A DNA stretch of 64,000 nt, from contig NZ_UGSI01000001.1 in assembly GCF_900454495.1 (NCBI RefSeq), positions 2,790,001 to 2,854,000 on the forward strand, read 5' to 3'. Position numbers and translations under genes: made by a program. Source of the DNA: Paenibacillus macerans. Its GTDB lineage: Bacteria; Bacillota; Bacilli; Paenibacillales; Paenibacillaceae. The notes beneath the pieces are model-generated. The model was not told where the DNA came from. It made no database searches and worked only from the letters and a program-made list of their open reading frames with translations. Positions 1 to 8,001 of the stretch are shown here, one piece after another. Each line of letters starts with the position of its first letter. The first letter of the stretch is position 1.

Positions 1-151
1 AAACGAAACCTACGGCATCAGCCTTAATATGATAGTCCGTTAATTGGATGACCGGTACAACGGTGGCTTCGGGAAACGATTTATGCAACTCCTGGGCGAT
101 AAAAAGGGAGTTGCCCGTTCCCGAAAAATAAAAAATCTGCATGCTCGTCAT
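1..151 (-). CDS. Flavodoxin-like protein, N-terminal part (EFR1-type), runs off window
   Basis: Reading the minus strand from the ATG at 151 gives about 50 residues starting MTSMQIFYFSGTGNSLFIA. The FSGTGNS stretch is the FMN phosphate-binding loop of flavodoxin-like proteins, and this wording is typical of the EFR1 family (flavodoxin domain followed by a ferredoxin domain). Only the N-terminus is in the window, so the ferredoxin part cannot be checked. The ATG overlaps the TGA stop of the upstream SDR gene (ATGA), which suggests the two are translated together. A second in-frame ATG lies at 142. Role is inferred: electron transfer. Confidence 0.6.
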   Translation of the reverse strand, partial: MTSMQIFYFSGTGNSLFIAQELHKSFPEATVVPVIQLTDYHIKADAVGFV

Positions 152-891
152 ACCGCCGTATATCCCCCATCCACCATCAGGCTGGTTCCTGTGATGAATG
201 AAGCGTCGTCACTGGCCAGAAACAGAACCGCTTTAGCGATCTCCTCAGCCGTGCCCAATCGGCCTGCAGGGTGCAAACCTATGAGGTAGTTTTTGACCTC
301 TTCGCCCAAGCGGTTGATCATCGGCGTATCGACGTACCCCGGGCACACAGCGTTCACGCGGATATTTCTGGCCGCATAAGCTATCGCCGCAGATTGGGTC
401 AGCATTTTCACGCCGCCTTTAGCCGCCGCGTAAGCGGTCACTCTCGCTTTCCCAACATGGCTATGCACAGAGCCGCAGTTGACAATCGCGCCGCCATTCC
501 CCTGGCTGAGCATTTGCTTGATGGCATATTTGTTGCAAAGAAACACACCGGTTAGGTTGATATCTATGGCAAGCTGCCAATCCTCAAGGCTTAACTCATC
601 CGCCAAGCCATCGGCTCCGACTCCGGCGTTGGCGAACAGAATATCCAGCTTGCCGTAGCGCTCGACGGTTTTCTCCACCATCCGCTCGACTTCACCTTCT
701 TGGGTCACGTCCGTTTTTATAAAACTTGCCGTGAGCCCGCTTTTTGTTAATTCATCCGCCAGCATCTGCCCTTCCTCGGATAAATCGGCAATTACCACCT
801 TAGCTCCTTCCTCCGCGAACAATCGGGCTGCTGCGGCCCCGATCCCGCCGGCTCCTCCGGTGACAATAACGGCCTTTTGCTGAAATCTCAT
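148..891 (-). CDS. Short-chain dehydrogenase/reductase (classical SDR)
   Basis: A 247-residue NAD(P)-dependent oxidoreductase of the classical SDR family. Visible motifs are the TGGAGGIG nucleotide-binding loop (residues 11-18), NAG at 88-90, a serine near 141, the catalytic YAAAK (Tyr154, Lys158) and a C-terminal VDGGYT ending. Asp36 after the second strand favours NAD(H). The start has a GGAGG about 9 nt upstream. The stop overlaps the start of the flavodoxin-like gene. A TetR gene lies immediately upstream on the same strand and both promoters carry similar palindromes, so this is a probable TetR target. The substrate cannot be read from the sequence; annotations such as glucose 1-dehydrogenase are only family labels. 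Confidence 0.9.
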   Translation of the reverse strand: MRFQQKAVIVTGGAGGIGAAAARLFAEEGAKVVIADLSEEGQMLADELTKSGLTASFIKTDVTQEGEVERMVEKTVERYGKLDILFANAGVGADGLADELSLEDWQLAIDINLTGVFLCNKYAIKQMLSQGNGGAIVNCGSVHSHVGKARVTAYAAAKGGVKMLTQSAAIAYAARNIRVNAVCPGYVDTPMINRLGEEVKNYLIGLHPAGRLGTAEEIAKAVLFLASDDASFITGTSLMVDGGYTAV

Positions 892-913
892 AAAATCAGT
901 CCTCCATTTAAAT

Positions 914-925
914 CTAACTAGTTAT
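914..925. promoter_or_regulatory. Operator-like palindrome upstream of the SDR gene
   Basis: CTAACTAGTTAT contains a perfect 10-bp palindrome (TAACTAGTTA, 915-924) located 23-34 bp upstream of the SDR start. It resembles CTAACCGTTTAG upstream of the neighbouring tetR gene. TetR-family proteins commonly bind such sites in their own and adjacent promoters; assignment to this regulator is inference. Confidence 0.4.
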
Positions 926-962
926 TTATATTTAAGGCGAAAAGAACGCCAAGCTCCCTAGG

Positions 963-1628
963 CTACAGGATACTTGGCTCCATTACACCGTAAATAACGA
1001 ATTTTGCGATCTGTTCTCTAAACTGTTCCTGCGTCATCGGCGGCATACGGTCATCCGGAAAAATCTCGCTAAATCTCCGGAAAGATTGAAGGAACGGGAT
1101 CACCGTATTCATCAGAATCATCGGGACCATCATCGGTTCCATATCCCGCCTGATCATTCCATTCTCCTTGGCCGCCAAAGCCAATTCATACAACCGGGAA
1201 AAATCGTCCGGATTGTAGGCGATTTTCTTCCATGTCTTCCAATCCTCAGCCGCTTCCCAGGCGAATATTTTCAAATAACGGGGGTTTTCCATCAATAGCT
1301 GATAGGAAAAATCCACCACTTGTTCAAGCAGCTGCCGGAACTTGTTCGGGTCGGAAGCGGTTGTCTCATCCTTAAGCAGGTCCCCGGCCTGCTCCTCCAG
1401 CATCTTATTGCCGAACAGGTCGGCCCGCTTGACCACTTCGGTATAAAGTCCCAGCTTATCTTTAAAATACTGATAAATAAGACTTTTATTATAGCCTGCC
1501 GCATCGGCGATCGCATCGATTCGCGTTGCGGAGTAGCCATGTTCCGCAAACAATCCTTCCGCCGCGTCAAGAATGATCGCTTTAGTGCGGGCGGCATCGT
1601 AAGTCCTCTTCTTTTTGTCGGTCATCAT
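963..1628 (-). CDS. TetR-family transcriptional regulator
   Basis: About 221 residues. An N-terminal TetR helix-turn-helix is clear: AIILDAAEGLFAEHGYSATR leads into IDAIADAAGYNKSLIYQYFK, roughly residues 17-57. The rest is a helical ligand-binding domain with no conserved sequence. The frame opens at a GTG (1640) and has three consecutive ATGs at 1631, 1628 and 1625; GGAG at 1635-1638 is best spaced (6 nt) for 1628, which I chose. A 71-bp gap separates it from the downstream SDR gene on the same strand. An imperfect palindrome 22 bp upstream of the start suggests autorepression. The inducer is unknown. Confidence 0.88.
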   Translation of the reverse strand: MMTDKKKRTYDAARTKAIILDAAEGLFAEHGYSATRIDAIADAAGYNKSLIYQYFKDKLGLYTEVVKRADLFGNKMLEEQAGDLLKDETTASDPNKFRQLLEQVVDFSYQLLMENPRYLKIFAWEAAEDWKTWKKIAYNPDDFSRLYELALAAKENGMIRRDMEPMMVPMILMNTVIPFLQSFRRFSEIFPDDRMPPMTQEQFREQIAKFVIYGVMEPSIL

Positions 1629-1649
1629 CATCTTCTCCACTAAAATAAA

Positions 1650-1661
1650 CTAACCGTTTAG
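1650..1661. promoter_or_regulatory. Operator-like palindrome upstream of tetR
   Basis: CTAACCGTTTAG is a 12-bp imperfect palindrome (10 of 12 positions symmetric). It shares the CTAAC half-site and 8 of 12 positions with the palindrome in front of the SDR gene, as expected for one TetR protein acting on both promoters. Confidence 0.4.
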
Positions 1662-1784
1662 ATTTTAATGTGAAATCAGGAACGTGTCAAGCAATAACCG
1701 CTGCGGGCTCTTAACACGCTTCCGGCGGACATGGTATAGTTAGTAGCACGGAAATCATAGAGCCGATTGTGGAAGGAGATGCCA

Positions 1785-2177
1785 GTGACTATGTACAACA
1801 AACTAACAGCCTATTGCTTATCGAAAAAAGGAGCCGTCCAGGAATATCCCTTTGGTCCGGACCCGATGGTCATGAAGGTGGGGGGGAAAATATTCGCCCT
1901 GATTTCCGCCTCGGAAAACGAGTCCGCCGTACGGATTTCCTTAAAATGCGATCCGGTGATCGCCGCCAATCTAAGGGAGCAGCATGCTTGCGTACAGCCT
2001 GGTTATCATTTGAACAAGCAGCACTGGAACACGGTGACCGCCGATGGCAGCTTGCCGATGGACGATCTGCAAGCGATGATCGATCATTCCTATGATCTGG
2101 TGCTAAACGGATTAACGAAGGCGGCTCGCGAGGCGGTCCTGATGAGAATAGAAGGGGACCGCGCCGGCGATATTTGA
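1785..2177 (+). CDS. MmcQ/YjbR family protein
   Basis: About 130 residues. The motifs EYPFGPDPMVMKVGGKIFAL near the N-terminus, PGYHLNKQHWNTV in the middle and a C-terminal SYDLVLNGL are the hallmarks of the YjbR/MmcQ (CyaY-like fold) family, often annotated as DNA-binding although the biochemical role is not settled. The frame is open from a TTG at 1767. AAGGAG at 1773-1778 sits 6 nt before GTG 1785 and 12 nt before ATG 1791, so GTG 1785 is preferred. It stands alone, divergent from tetR and convergent with the downstream esterase. Confidence 0.85.
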   Translation: MTMYNKLTAYCLSKKGAVQEYPFGPDPMVMKVGGKIFALISASENESAVRISLKCDPVIAANLREQHACVQPGYHLNKQHWNTVTADGSLPMDDLQAMIDHSYDLVLNGLTKAAREAVLMRIEGDRAGDI

Positions 2178-2199
2178 ACCTGCGGAACAAATGAAAGAG

Positions 2200-2217
2200 G
2201 CCGGGCGGCTGCCCGGC
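2200..2217. terminator. Hairpin between convergent genes
   Basis: GCCGGGC and GCCCGGC form a 7-bp GC-rich stem with a 4-nt loop, between the YjbR-like stop and the esterase stop. There is no clear T-run on either side, so terminator function is weakly supported. Confidence 0.35.
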
Positions 2218-3179
2218 TAACGTTGTAACTGCTCCCGCAAAAAAGCGTAGACCTTCAAACGGTGCTCGTCGGGACCTTCCTCATGGCCCATAAACGGATA
2301 GAGAAGCAGTTCCTTCCCCGGCGCGGGATTGCGGTTGTATGCCGCGGCGATCGTCTCCGGCCAGCAGATCATGTCCTTGAAGCCCGCCGAATACAGCACG
2401 GGGATATTGATTTTTTCGGCCAGGTTCAGATTATCGAAATAGCTTAGCGTTGTCAGCACCCGCTCCAGTTCTCCCGGATTTCTGGCCAGAAACTCGGCGA
2501 TTTCCGCTACCGAACCGGTCGAATTCATCAAGGCGAACTCCAGATGGCACAGATTGGGGACATTGGCCACGGCCGCGCGCGGAACGTCGCTTAACGCCGC
2601 CATCTGCAGGGCCAGGCCGCCCCCTTGGCTCGATCCGTACACCCCGATCCGCTGCGGATCGATCTCCGGCTGCGCTTTGACCCACTGCAGCGCCTTCCAA
2701 GCGTCGATCGTCATCGCTTTGGCGTAAAATTGCTCCGGCTCCAAGATGCCCTGGGTCATCCACCCTTTCACGATGCCTTGGCCGGAGGTCAGCCGGTTCC
2801 CCGTCTCCCCGGTTTGCCCCCGCGTATCGACGGCAAAAACGGCGTATCCCATCAGCAGCCAAGCGGCGTAATTTTCCGGAAGCCCCCGATGGCACTGATA
2901 GCCTTGATAGATCACGAGGCAGGGATGCTTTTTCTTTTCTCCGCTCCCGTTGGGCACCAAAAACCAGCCGTGCAGCGGCGTATCGTCGAAGCCTTCAAAC
3001 GTCACATGCTCGGCCGTAATCCCCTGCATCATCGTTTCCGCACGCTCCCGGCGGCCGTTCAAAGGTTTGGACGCAAACCGGTCCAGCGTCCGGCTCCAGA
3101 ACTCGTCAAAATCCTCTCTCGCCGTACGTTTGGCCTGGTATCCCGCCACTTCCGCAATGCGTTCTTGAATCGCTCCCAT
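2217..3179 (-). CDS. CE7-type esterase (acetyl xylan esterase/cephalosporin-C deacetylase)
   Basis: A 320-residue alpha/beta hydrolase, the usual length for carbohydrate esterase family 7. The RGQ motif of the family (residues 120-122), the nucleophile elbow GSSQG (Ser184), the oxyanion-region GYQCHRG, and a late GHEEGPD supplying the histidine are all visible. Family members deacetylate xylo-oligosaccharides and acetylated antibiotics in the cytoplasm. The frame opens at 3200, but AAGGAG is ideally placed (6 nt) for the ATG at 3179, which I chose. It is monocistronic, and no carbohydrate genes adjoin it. Confidence 0.88.
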   Translation of the reverse strand: MGAIQERIAEVAGYQAKRTAREDFDEFWSRTLDRFASKPLNGRRERAETMMQGITAEHVTFEGFDDTPLHGWFLVPNGSGEKKKHPCLVIYQGYQCHRGLPENYAAWLLMGYAVFAVDTRGQTGETGNRLTSGQGIVKGWMTQGILEPEQFYAKAMTIDAWKALQWVKAQPEIDPQRIGVYGSSQGGGLALQMAALSDVPRAAVANVPNLCHLEFALMNSTGSVAEIAEFLARNPGELERVLTTLSYFDNLNLAEKINIPVLYSAGFKDMICWPETIAAAYNRNPAPGKELLLYPFMGHEEGPDEHRLKVYAFLREQLQR

Positions 3180-3446
3180 GTCATTCTCCTTGTTTTTCAT
3201 ATATTACTGAAAACACGCTTGAGTCCATTCTATCCTTCCGTCCGGAATACATCAAACCGCTTATTCTAGGTTAAGTTAGCCGAGTCACCCAGCAGCAAGT
3301 CGGAAGTTAAGAGAAATAGCGGTAATTTTGGGCGGTATATCGGTGATGGGACTACTCTATTATAATATAACGACATTTTATGGCGTTATTTCTCAGCGCA
3401 AGTGGTGTAACCACCATTTACAACCCTTCGCTGGGAAAATAAGGAC

Positions 3447-3504
3447 AAAAAAGTCCGCTATCGCGGCAAAATTCGTTGGAGCGCCATGAATAGCGGACTT
3501 TTTT
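3447..3504. repeat. Long perfect inverted repeat in a gene-free stretch
   Basis: AAAAAAGTCCGCTAT (3447-3461) and its exact complement ATAGCGGACTTTTTT (3490-3504) flank a 28-nt loop. It lies in the 437-bp gene-free interval between the esterase and the PadR gene. A T-run on each side would allow bidirectional termination, but no gene ends close by; it may be a mobile palindromic repeat. Nothing else in 3180-3616 was recognised apart from AT-rich promoter-like sequence around 3350-3380. Confidence 0.6.
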
Positions 3505-3616
3505 ACCGTTAAAATTGGGCTCAATCTCAAAATCGGCGCTTGTTTATACATAGATTTGCGATGCATACTAATTCTATGTATAATGGTTGGTATGAATTGG
3601 GAAGGGGGCGCCAAAG

Positions 3617-3949
3617 TTGAAAGTAAATAAAGAACTGCTTAAAGGAAGCACAGGCATGCTGATCCTGACGCTGCTGGACAAGCAGGACTTATATGGCTAC
3701 CAGTTGATCAAAGAGCTGGAGCGTATGTCGGAAGGCACATTTGCCTTGAAGGAGGGCACGCTTTACCCGATTCTCCACAGCATGGAGACGGAGCGCTGGC
3801 TGGAGTCCTATTGGGAAGAAGCCGAGGGGCGTAAACGCAAGTATTACCGGATCACGGATAGCGGCAGACGGCAGCTTCAGGAAAAGAAACGGGAATGGCA
3901 GCTGTTCCGGGGTGCCGTGGACCGGGTGCTAGGGGAGGGACCGGCATGA
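3617..3949 (+). CDS. PadR-family transcriptional regulator
   Basis: A 110-residue winged-helix protein. The PadR signature is plain: GSTGMLILTLLDKQDLYGYQ, then EGTLYPILHSMETERWLES and RKRKYYRITDSGRRQL (the wing). The start is TTG with GAAGGGGG about 8 nt upstream. Its stop overlaps the ATG of the next gene (ATGA), so the two are co-translated. PadR proteins frequently pair with membrane proteins that carry an N-terminal HAAS domain, as here; the pair probably forms a regulatory unit in which PadR represses its own operon. The ligand is unknown. Confidence 0.92.
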   Translation: MKVNKELLKGSTGMLILTLLDKQDLYGYQLIKELERMSEGTFALKEGTLYPILHSMETERWLESYWEEAEGRKRKYYRITDSGRRQLQEKKREWQLFRGAVDRVLGEGPA

Positions 3950-5253
3950 GAAATTTGCATCCGCTTTTGCAAGAGTACACGAAACAGGTAAGCAGGCAAG
4001 TAAAGGCGCGAGAGCTGCGCCAAGAAATAAGCGAGGAGATAGCCGGCCATTTGGACGAGCTGTCGGAATCCCTGCGCGCCCAAGGCTTGGACGACGAGAC
4101 GGCCGCCCGGCAGGCCATCGCCCAGATGGGAGATACGGATGCGGTCGCGCGGGGGTTAAACCGGGTGCACAAACCGCGCGTTCCATGGGCCATGCTGTCC
4201 GTCTTGACGCTGCTGCTGGGGATTGCGCTGCTGGCTATGTATGCCGTGCAGCTTAGTTATGCTGCCGGTAGCGGAAGGATGTCGAACTATGATCTGCTTG
4301 TCAGACAAGCTTTTTATATGGCGGTAGGATTGACGGTTTTGTTCGTGTTAAGCCGGATTCATTATCGAGGTCTCCGCAGTTATTCGTGGGCGATTTACGG
4401 AACAGCGATCGTGATTTTGCTGGGGGCCCATTTACTGGGCCAACAGGTTAACGGTGCAAGTTTTTGGGTTATCGGGGCGCTTGGGCTGAGTTTGAATTTC
4501 AATGTTTTCTGCCCCTATCTTTTTACCATCGCGGCGGCAGGCGTTTTTTCCCGGGGATATGAAAACGGCCGGACCGCTTTACGGCAGATCGTTGTTTTCG
4601 GCATCATCCCGCTGCTGCTGTTTGCATCGATCCCGTCCATCGCGAACCTGATGCTTTACGCCGTTACCTTCGCCTTGATGTTGTTTTTTTCCGGGTATGG
4701 ACGGCGCTGGGTGATGGCGTACCTTTCCCTGGTCACGGCGATTTTTCTTTTGCCGGCGCTGCTTAGCGGGTATGGCCAGAATCGGCTAATCGGCTTTTTA
4801 TGGCGCTATCGGGACCCCGATGGTTACGGATACACTTATACGAAAATCGATGAGGCTATTCGTTCGGCCGGATGGCGGGGACATGGCTTCGGTTTGCAAA
4901 TGGACTGGTTGCCCTCCATTCATTCGGATACCATATTTACATATCTTGTTTACAGTTTAGGTTGGTTGTTCGGGGCCCTCGTTTTGCTCAGCGTCCTGTT
5001 TTTCATTTTCCATTTGATGAAGGCAGGTTTGGCCATAAAAGAATCCTACGGAAAAATGCTCATTACCGGTCTCGGAGCCTTATTCGCCGTTCAATTCGTC
5101 TGGAGCATCGGGATGTCGCTCGGGATTTTGCCGATCTCCGACGTATTATTTCCTCTGTTAAGCTACGGAGGAAGCGGGCTGCTCGCGCAATTGGCGGCCA
5201 TCGGACTCATCTACAGCGTATACCGGCGGAAGGATATGATTCGCGTAAGGTGA
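3946..5253 (+). CDS. SEDS (FtsW/RodA/SpoVE) family membrane protein with N-terminal HAAS domain
   Basis: 435 residues. Residues about 10-70 form a soluble helical HAAS-like (DUF1700-type) domain (EISEEIAGHLDELSESL ... ETAARQAIAQMGD). They are followed by roughly ten hydrophobic segments ending in the SEDS signature FPLLSYGGSGLLAQLAAIGL. SEDS proteins are peptidoglycan glycosyltransferases acting with class B PBPs in division, elongation or spore cortex synthesis; no PBP gene is adjacent. The open frame begins at 3895, but the ATG at 3946 overlaps the padR stop and starts a sensible protein. Fusion to HAAS and coupling to PadR suggest a regulated, non-housekeeping SEDS protein. Substrate and partner are unknown. 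Confidence 0.85.
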   Translation: MRNLHPLLQEYTKQVSRQVKARELRQEISEEIAGHLDELSESLRAQGLDDETAARQAIAQMGDTDAVARGLNRVHKPRVPWAMLSVLTLLLGIALLAMYAVQLSYAAGSGRMSNYDLLVRQAFYMAVGLTVLFVLSRIHYRGLRSYSWAIYGTAIVILLGAHLLGQQVNGASFWVIGALGLSLNFNVFCPYLFTIAAAGVFSRGYENGRTALRQIVVFGIIPLLLFASIPSIANLMLYAVTFALMLFFSGYGRRWVMAYLSLVTAIFLLPALLSGYGQNRLIGFLWRYRDPDGYGYTYTKIDEAIRSAGWRGHGFGLQMDWLPSIHSDTIFTYLVYSLGWLFGALVLLSVLFFIFHLMKAGLAIKESYGKMLITGLGALFAVQFVWSIGMSLGILPISDVLFPLLSYGGSGLLAQLAAIGLIYSVYRRKDMIRVR

Positions 5254-5383
5254 CAGGAAACGCTCGCGCTTGAGGCCCGCGCCAGCTCCCAGCGCTTGGT
5301 GTTGCGCTCGGTGCTACAATTTGAGGTCATGTAACGATAGAGGACAATGCGACAATTGGAGAATGTTACGTCATTTCATGAAA

Positions 5384-5562
5384 TGCAAAAGTGCAGGCGA
5401 TTGAGGCCAATACTCCCCTGATAAGACCTGCCAAATGCAAAAGTGCATCTCTTTAGGGGCTGTTTGATAAAAAAGAGTGTTTTGGATAAAAAATGAACTG
5501 CATTTTTGCAGTTGAACCACCCGTTTCGAGGAATTTCGACGAAAATCGCATGCACTTTTGCA
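5384..5562. repeat. Cluster of short TGCA-type palindromes
   Basis: Gene-free region 5254-5718. TGCAAAAGTGCA occurs at 5384-5395 and 5436-5447, its reverse complement TGCACTTTTGCA at 5551-5562, and AACTGCATTTTTGCAGTT at 5496-5513. The repeated unit reads as LQKCT or FNCKN in frames, giving a spurious 90-residue minus-strand ORF. This looks like a dispersed repeat rather than a gene. Confidence 0.6.
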
Positions 5563-5623
5563 CTTAGCGCACTTGGCGCACTTGGCGTAATTAACGCAGT
5601 TGACCCAGTTAGCTCAGTTGAGC
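5561..5623 (+). repeat. Seven-unit degenerate 9-bp tandem repeat
   Basis: Successive 9-mers read CACTTAGCG, CACTTGGCG, CACTTGGCG, TAATTAACG, CAGTTGACC, CAGTTAGCT, CAGTTGAGC. The array abuts the last TGCACTTTTGCA palindrome and ends just before the terminator of the DUF1450 gene. It has no coding role that I can see. Confidence 0.7.
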
Positions 5624-5628
5624 CAGCT

Positions 5629-5660
5629 CTAAAAAACCGCCGGAGCACAAACCCCGGCGG
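5629..5660 (-). terminator. Rho-independent terminator of the DUF1450 gene
   Basis: On the minus strand CCGCCGG and CCGGCGG form a GC stem followed by TTTTTT. It lies about 60 nt downstream of the DUF1450 stop. Confidence 0.8.
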
Positions 5661-5718
5661 CCATCCCTGGGCCGCGTCTTCCGGCCCAATTTCCAGGCAG
5701 CTCTATACCGGCTGCCTT

Positions 5719-5952
5719 CTAAAGTTTCGGTTTTTTCACGAACGGAGCGGCTTTGGCCAGCACTTCCTCTTCCGTCGGCGCGCTGATGTACCGGCCGTTA
5801 ATATATACGAACGCTCTTTTGCCGCAAGGACCGCAATACGATTTGCAGCCGACTTTGATTTCGGCGTCCGGCGCCAGCTTTTGCAATTTCGGTACAATCG
5901 TCTTCATACGGATATGATTGCATTTATCGCAAATCCGAATATCGTTAGCCAT
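5719..5952 (-). CDS. DUF1450 (YuzB-like) small cysteine protein
   Basis: 77 residues with five cysteines: CDKC near residues 8-11, then VGCKSYCGPCGKRAFVYING. This matches the DUF1450/YuzB family, whose members have a thioredoxin-like ferredoxin appearance and may bind a metal or Fe-S centre; no function is established. A short AAGGGAA-type binding site precedes the ATG. It is monocistronic with its own terminator, next to the acoR end of the acetoin island but probably unrelated to it. Confidence 0.85.
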   Translation of the reverse strand: MANDIRICDKCNHIRMKTIVPKLQKLAPDAEIKVGCKSYCGPCGKRAFVYINGRYISAPTEEEVLAKAAPFVKKPKL

Positions 5953-6020
5953 GCTGTTTCCCTTCTTTTTTGTCTACTCTGCTAATATCCAATAGTTGAT
6001 TATAGCACTAAACCCGCTGA

Positions 6021-7967
6021 TTATCCATTCCACCGGCCTCTGATTCCGTATTCGCCGATTTTTCTGTAGATGGTGGACTTGCCGATATTCAAAAGTTTCG
6101 CCGCGGACACCGCATTGCCGCCACAGGCTTGCAACGCCTGCACAATGTCCTCCCTTTCCCTGTCCCGCAGGCTTTTCATTCCGTGCTGCGGGAGCGCTGC
6201 GCCGCCGTCATGCCGGCTTATCCGCATGCCCTCCGGCAAATGGGATTCGTCGATGATCTCTGCTTCGCTTACATAATACGCCCTTTTGACGATATTTTGC
6301 AGCTCCCGCACGTTTCCTTTCCACTCCTGCCGCTGCAGCGCCCCCAGGAAGGAAGCGCTGAACTTCTTCGGCGGCCCCGGGTTCTCCCGGTTGCATGCGT
6401 GCAAAAACATCTTGGCCAGCTCCGCTGTATCCTCCTGCCGTTCCCGCAAGGGCAACAGTTTTATGTTGATCACATTCAAGCGATAATACAAATCGCTCCG
6501 GTATGAATTGAGCGCCACCTCTTCCTCCAAGTCCCTGTTCGTCGCGGCGATGACCCTGACGTCCAGCGTCCGCTCATGCCGTCCCCCGATTCTCCTGACC
6601 TTGTGATTATCCAGCACCCGAAGCAGCTTGGCTTGGATTTCCAATGACAGCTCGCCGACTTCGTCCAAAAAGAGCGTCCCTCCGTGTGCGAGTTCGAATT
6701 TTCCCGGACTGCCTTCGCGCAACGCGCCTGTAAAAGAGCCCTTCTCGTAGCCGAACAGCTCGCTTTCTACCAGTTCTTTGGGGAGTGCGGCGCAATTGAT
6801 CGCGATAAACGGTCCGTTTGCCCGGCTGCTGGCCTGATGGATCGATTGCGCGAACAACTCCTTGCCGGTTCCGCTTTCTCCTTCAATCAGGACGGTGCAG
6901 TCCGTTCTGGCGATTTTTTTGGCAAAAGCAATCGTTTCAAGCATCGCCGGATGGCGCGTTACAATATCTTCAAAGCTGTAGTTGGCTTTAAAACCGGCAA
7001 TTTGATTGACCGCCTTGCGCACCTGTCCCGCTTCCCTGATCAAAATGGCAGCGCCCAGGACCCGGTTATTAAATTCGTAAGGAAAAATGTTGACCATGCA
7101 GTCAACCCGCTGATCTCCGGCCTTGATGGTGCAGTCCGCGTAACTCAGATGCTGTTTTCCGCGAAAAACCACGTTCTCGATATCCCGCGCGTTCAGCATT
7201 TCCCTCACGTTCAGCCGATAGATCTCGTTCGCGTCCAGCCTGAAGATCGAGGCAAGCCGGCTGTTGATTCGCTGAATGCGGTATTCCGTATCGATCAGGA
7301 GCAGCCCATCCATCATTGAATTAAACACGGTATCCATCAGTCCGTTCGTCTCCATCACATTGAGCTGCTCCTGGATGCTGATCACGGCGGAGACCACGAT
7401 CCCGAACGTATGAATGTGAACGTCCTCCACTTTTCCCGACAAATCGAGACAGCCGATGATATTTCCCCTGCTGTCGCGGATCGGTGCGGCCGAACAGGTC
7501 CACGGATGATGGGAAGTGCAGTAATGCTCTCCCCCGAGCACCTGGATCGGGCGGCCCGTCGCCAGCGCCGTTCCGACCGCGTTGGTGCCCACGCTTCGCT
7601 CATCCCAGCGGGCTCCTTGAAAAAAATTCACTTTCGCGCATTCCGGCTCGATCGTCTCATGATGCACCGTCTCCAAAATAACTCCGTCTTGGTCGGTTAA
7701 GACAATGCCGTATACCGTGCTTTTAATAATTTGAAAAATGCTGTTCATTACCGGCCTGGCCACGGCGATTAATTGCTTCCGGTCGTTTAAGCGAACGGAA
7801 AGTTCTGCGGAAGAGACTTGCTCTCCTCTGCCGTGCAAAGGATCGACGCCGGCCTCGCTGCAGCGAATCCACGATTCGGCAATCTCCATCCTTGTATCCG
7901 CCGTTATGGTACCATATTTCGTGAACTGCTCCCAATTTTCGATCGACTTTTCATAGCTGATCAGCAA
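6021..7967 (-). CDS. acoR: Sigma-54-dependent activator of acetoin catabolism
   Basis: 648 residues with the full enhancer-binding protein layout: an N-terminal GAF sensor (about 70-190), a PAS domain (about 205-310), an AAA+ domain with Walker A GESGTGKE and the sigma-54 contact loop GSFTGA within ELFGYEKGSFTGALREG, and a C-terminal Fis-type HTH (AVSAAKLLNIGKSTIYRKIG). It would bind upstream of the aco promoter and use ATP to open sigma-54 holoenzyme complexes when acetoin is present. The start is TTG with GAGGAG upstream. It lies 34 nt downstream of rpoN on the same strand, so the activator and its sigma factor are probably one transcript. The AcoR assignment rests on the neighbouring acoABCL genes. 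Confidence 0.9.
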   Translation of the reverse strand: MLISYEKSIENWEQFTKYGTITADTRMEIAESWIRCSEAGVDPLHGRGEQVSSAELSVRLNDRKQLIAVARPVMNSIFQIIKSTVYGIVLTDQDGVILETVHHETIEPECAKVNFFQGARWDERSVGTNAVGTALATGRPIQVLGGEHYCTSHHPWTCSAAPIRDSRGNIIGCLDLSGKVEDVHIHTFGIVVSAVISIQEQLNVMETNGLMDTVFNSMMDGLLLIDTEYRIQRINSRLASIFRLDANEIYRLNVREMLNARDIENVVFRGKQHLSYADCTIKAGDQRVDCMVNIFPYEFNNRVLGAAILIREAGQVRKAVNQIAGFKANYSFEDIVTRHPAMLETIAFAKKIARTDCTVLIEGESGTGKELFAQSIHQASSRANGPFIAINCAALPKELVESELFGYEKGSFTGALREGSPGKFELAHGGTLFLDEVGELSLEIQAKLLRVLDNHKVRRIGGRHERTLDVRVIAATNRDLEEEVALNSYRSDLYYRLNVINIKLLPLRERQEDTAELAKMFLHACNRENPGPPKKFSASFLGALQRQEWKGNVRELQNIVKRAYYVSEAEIIDESHLPEGMRISRHDGGAALPQHGMKSLRDREREDIVQALQACGGNAVSAAKLLNIGKSTIYRKIGEYGIRGRWNG

Positions 7968-8001
7968 ACGACAATCACTCCTCGCGTCCGGTTTGTTTCT
8001 T

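Noticed and set aside
3393..3614. 73-codon minus ORF upstream of padR
   Set aside because: Covers the long inverted repeat and the padR promoter; no ribosome site or family resemblance.
5561..5623. CRISPR array
   Set aside because: Units are contiguous 9-mers without spacers and there are no cas genes.
5376..5648. 90-codon minus ORF
   Set aside because: Its sequence is generated by the palindromic and tandem repeats and it overlaps a terminator; no ribosome site.
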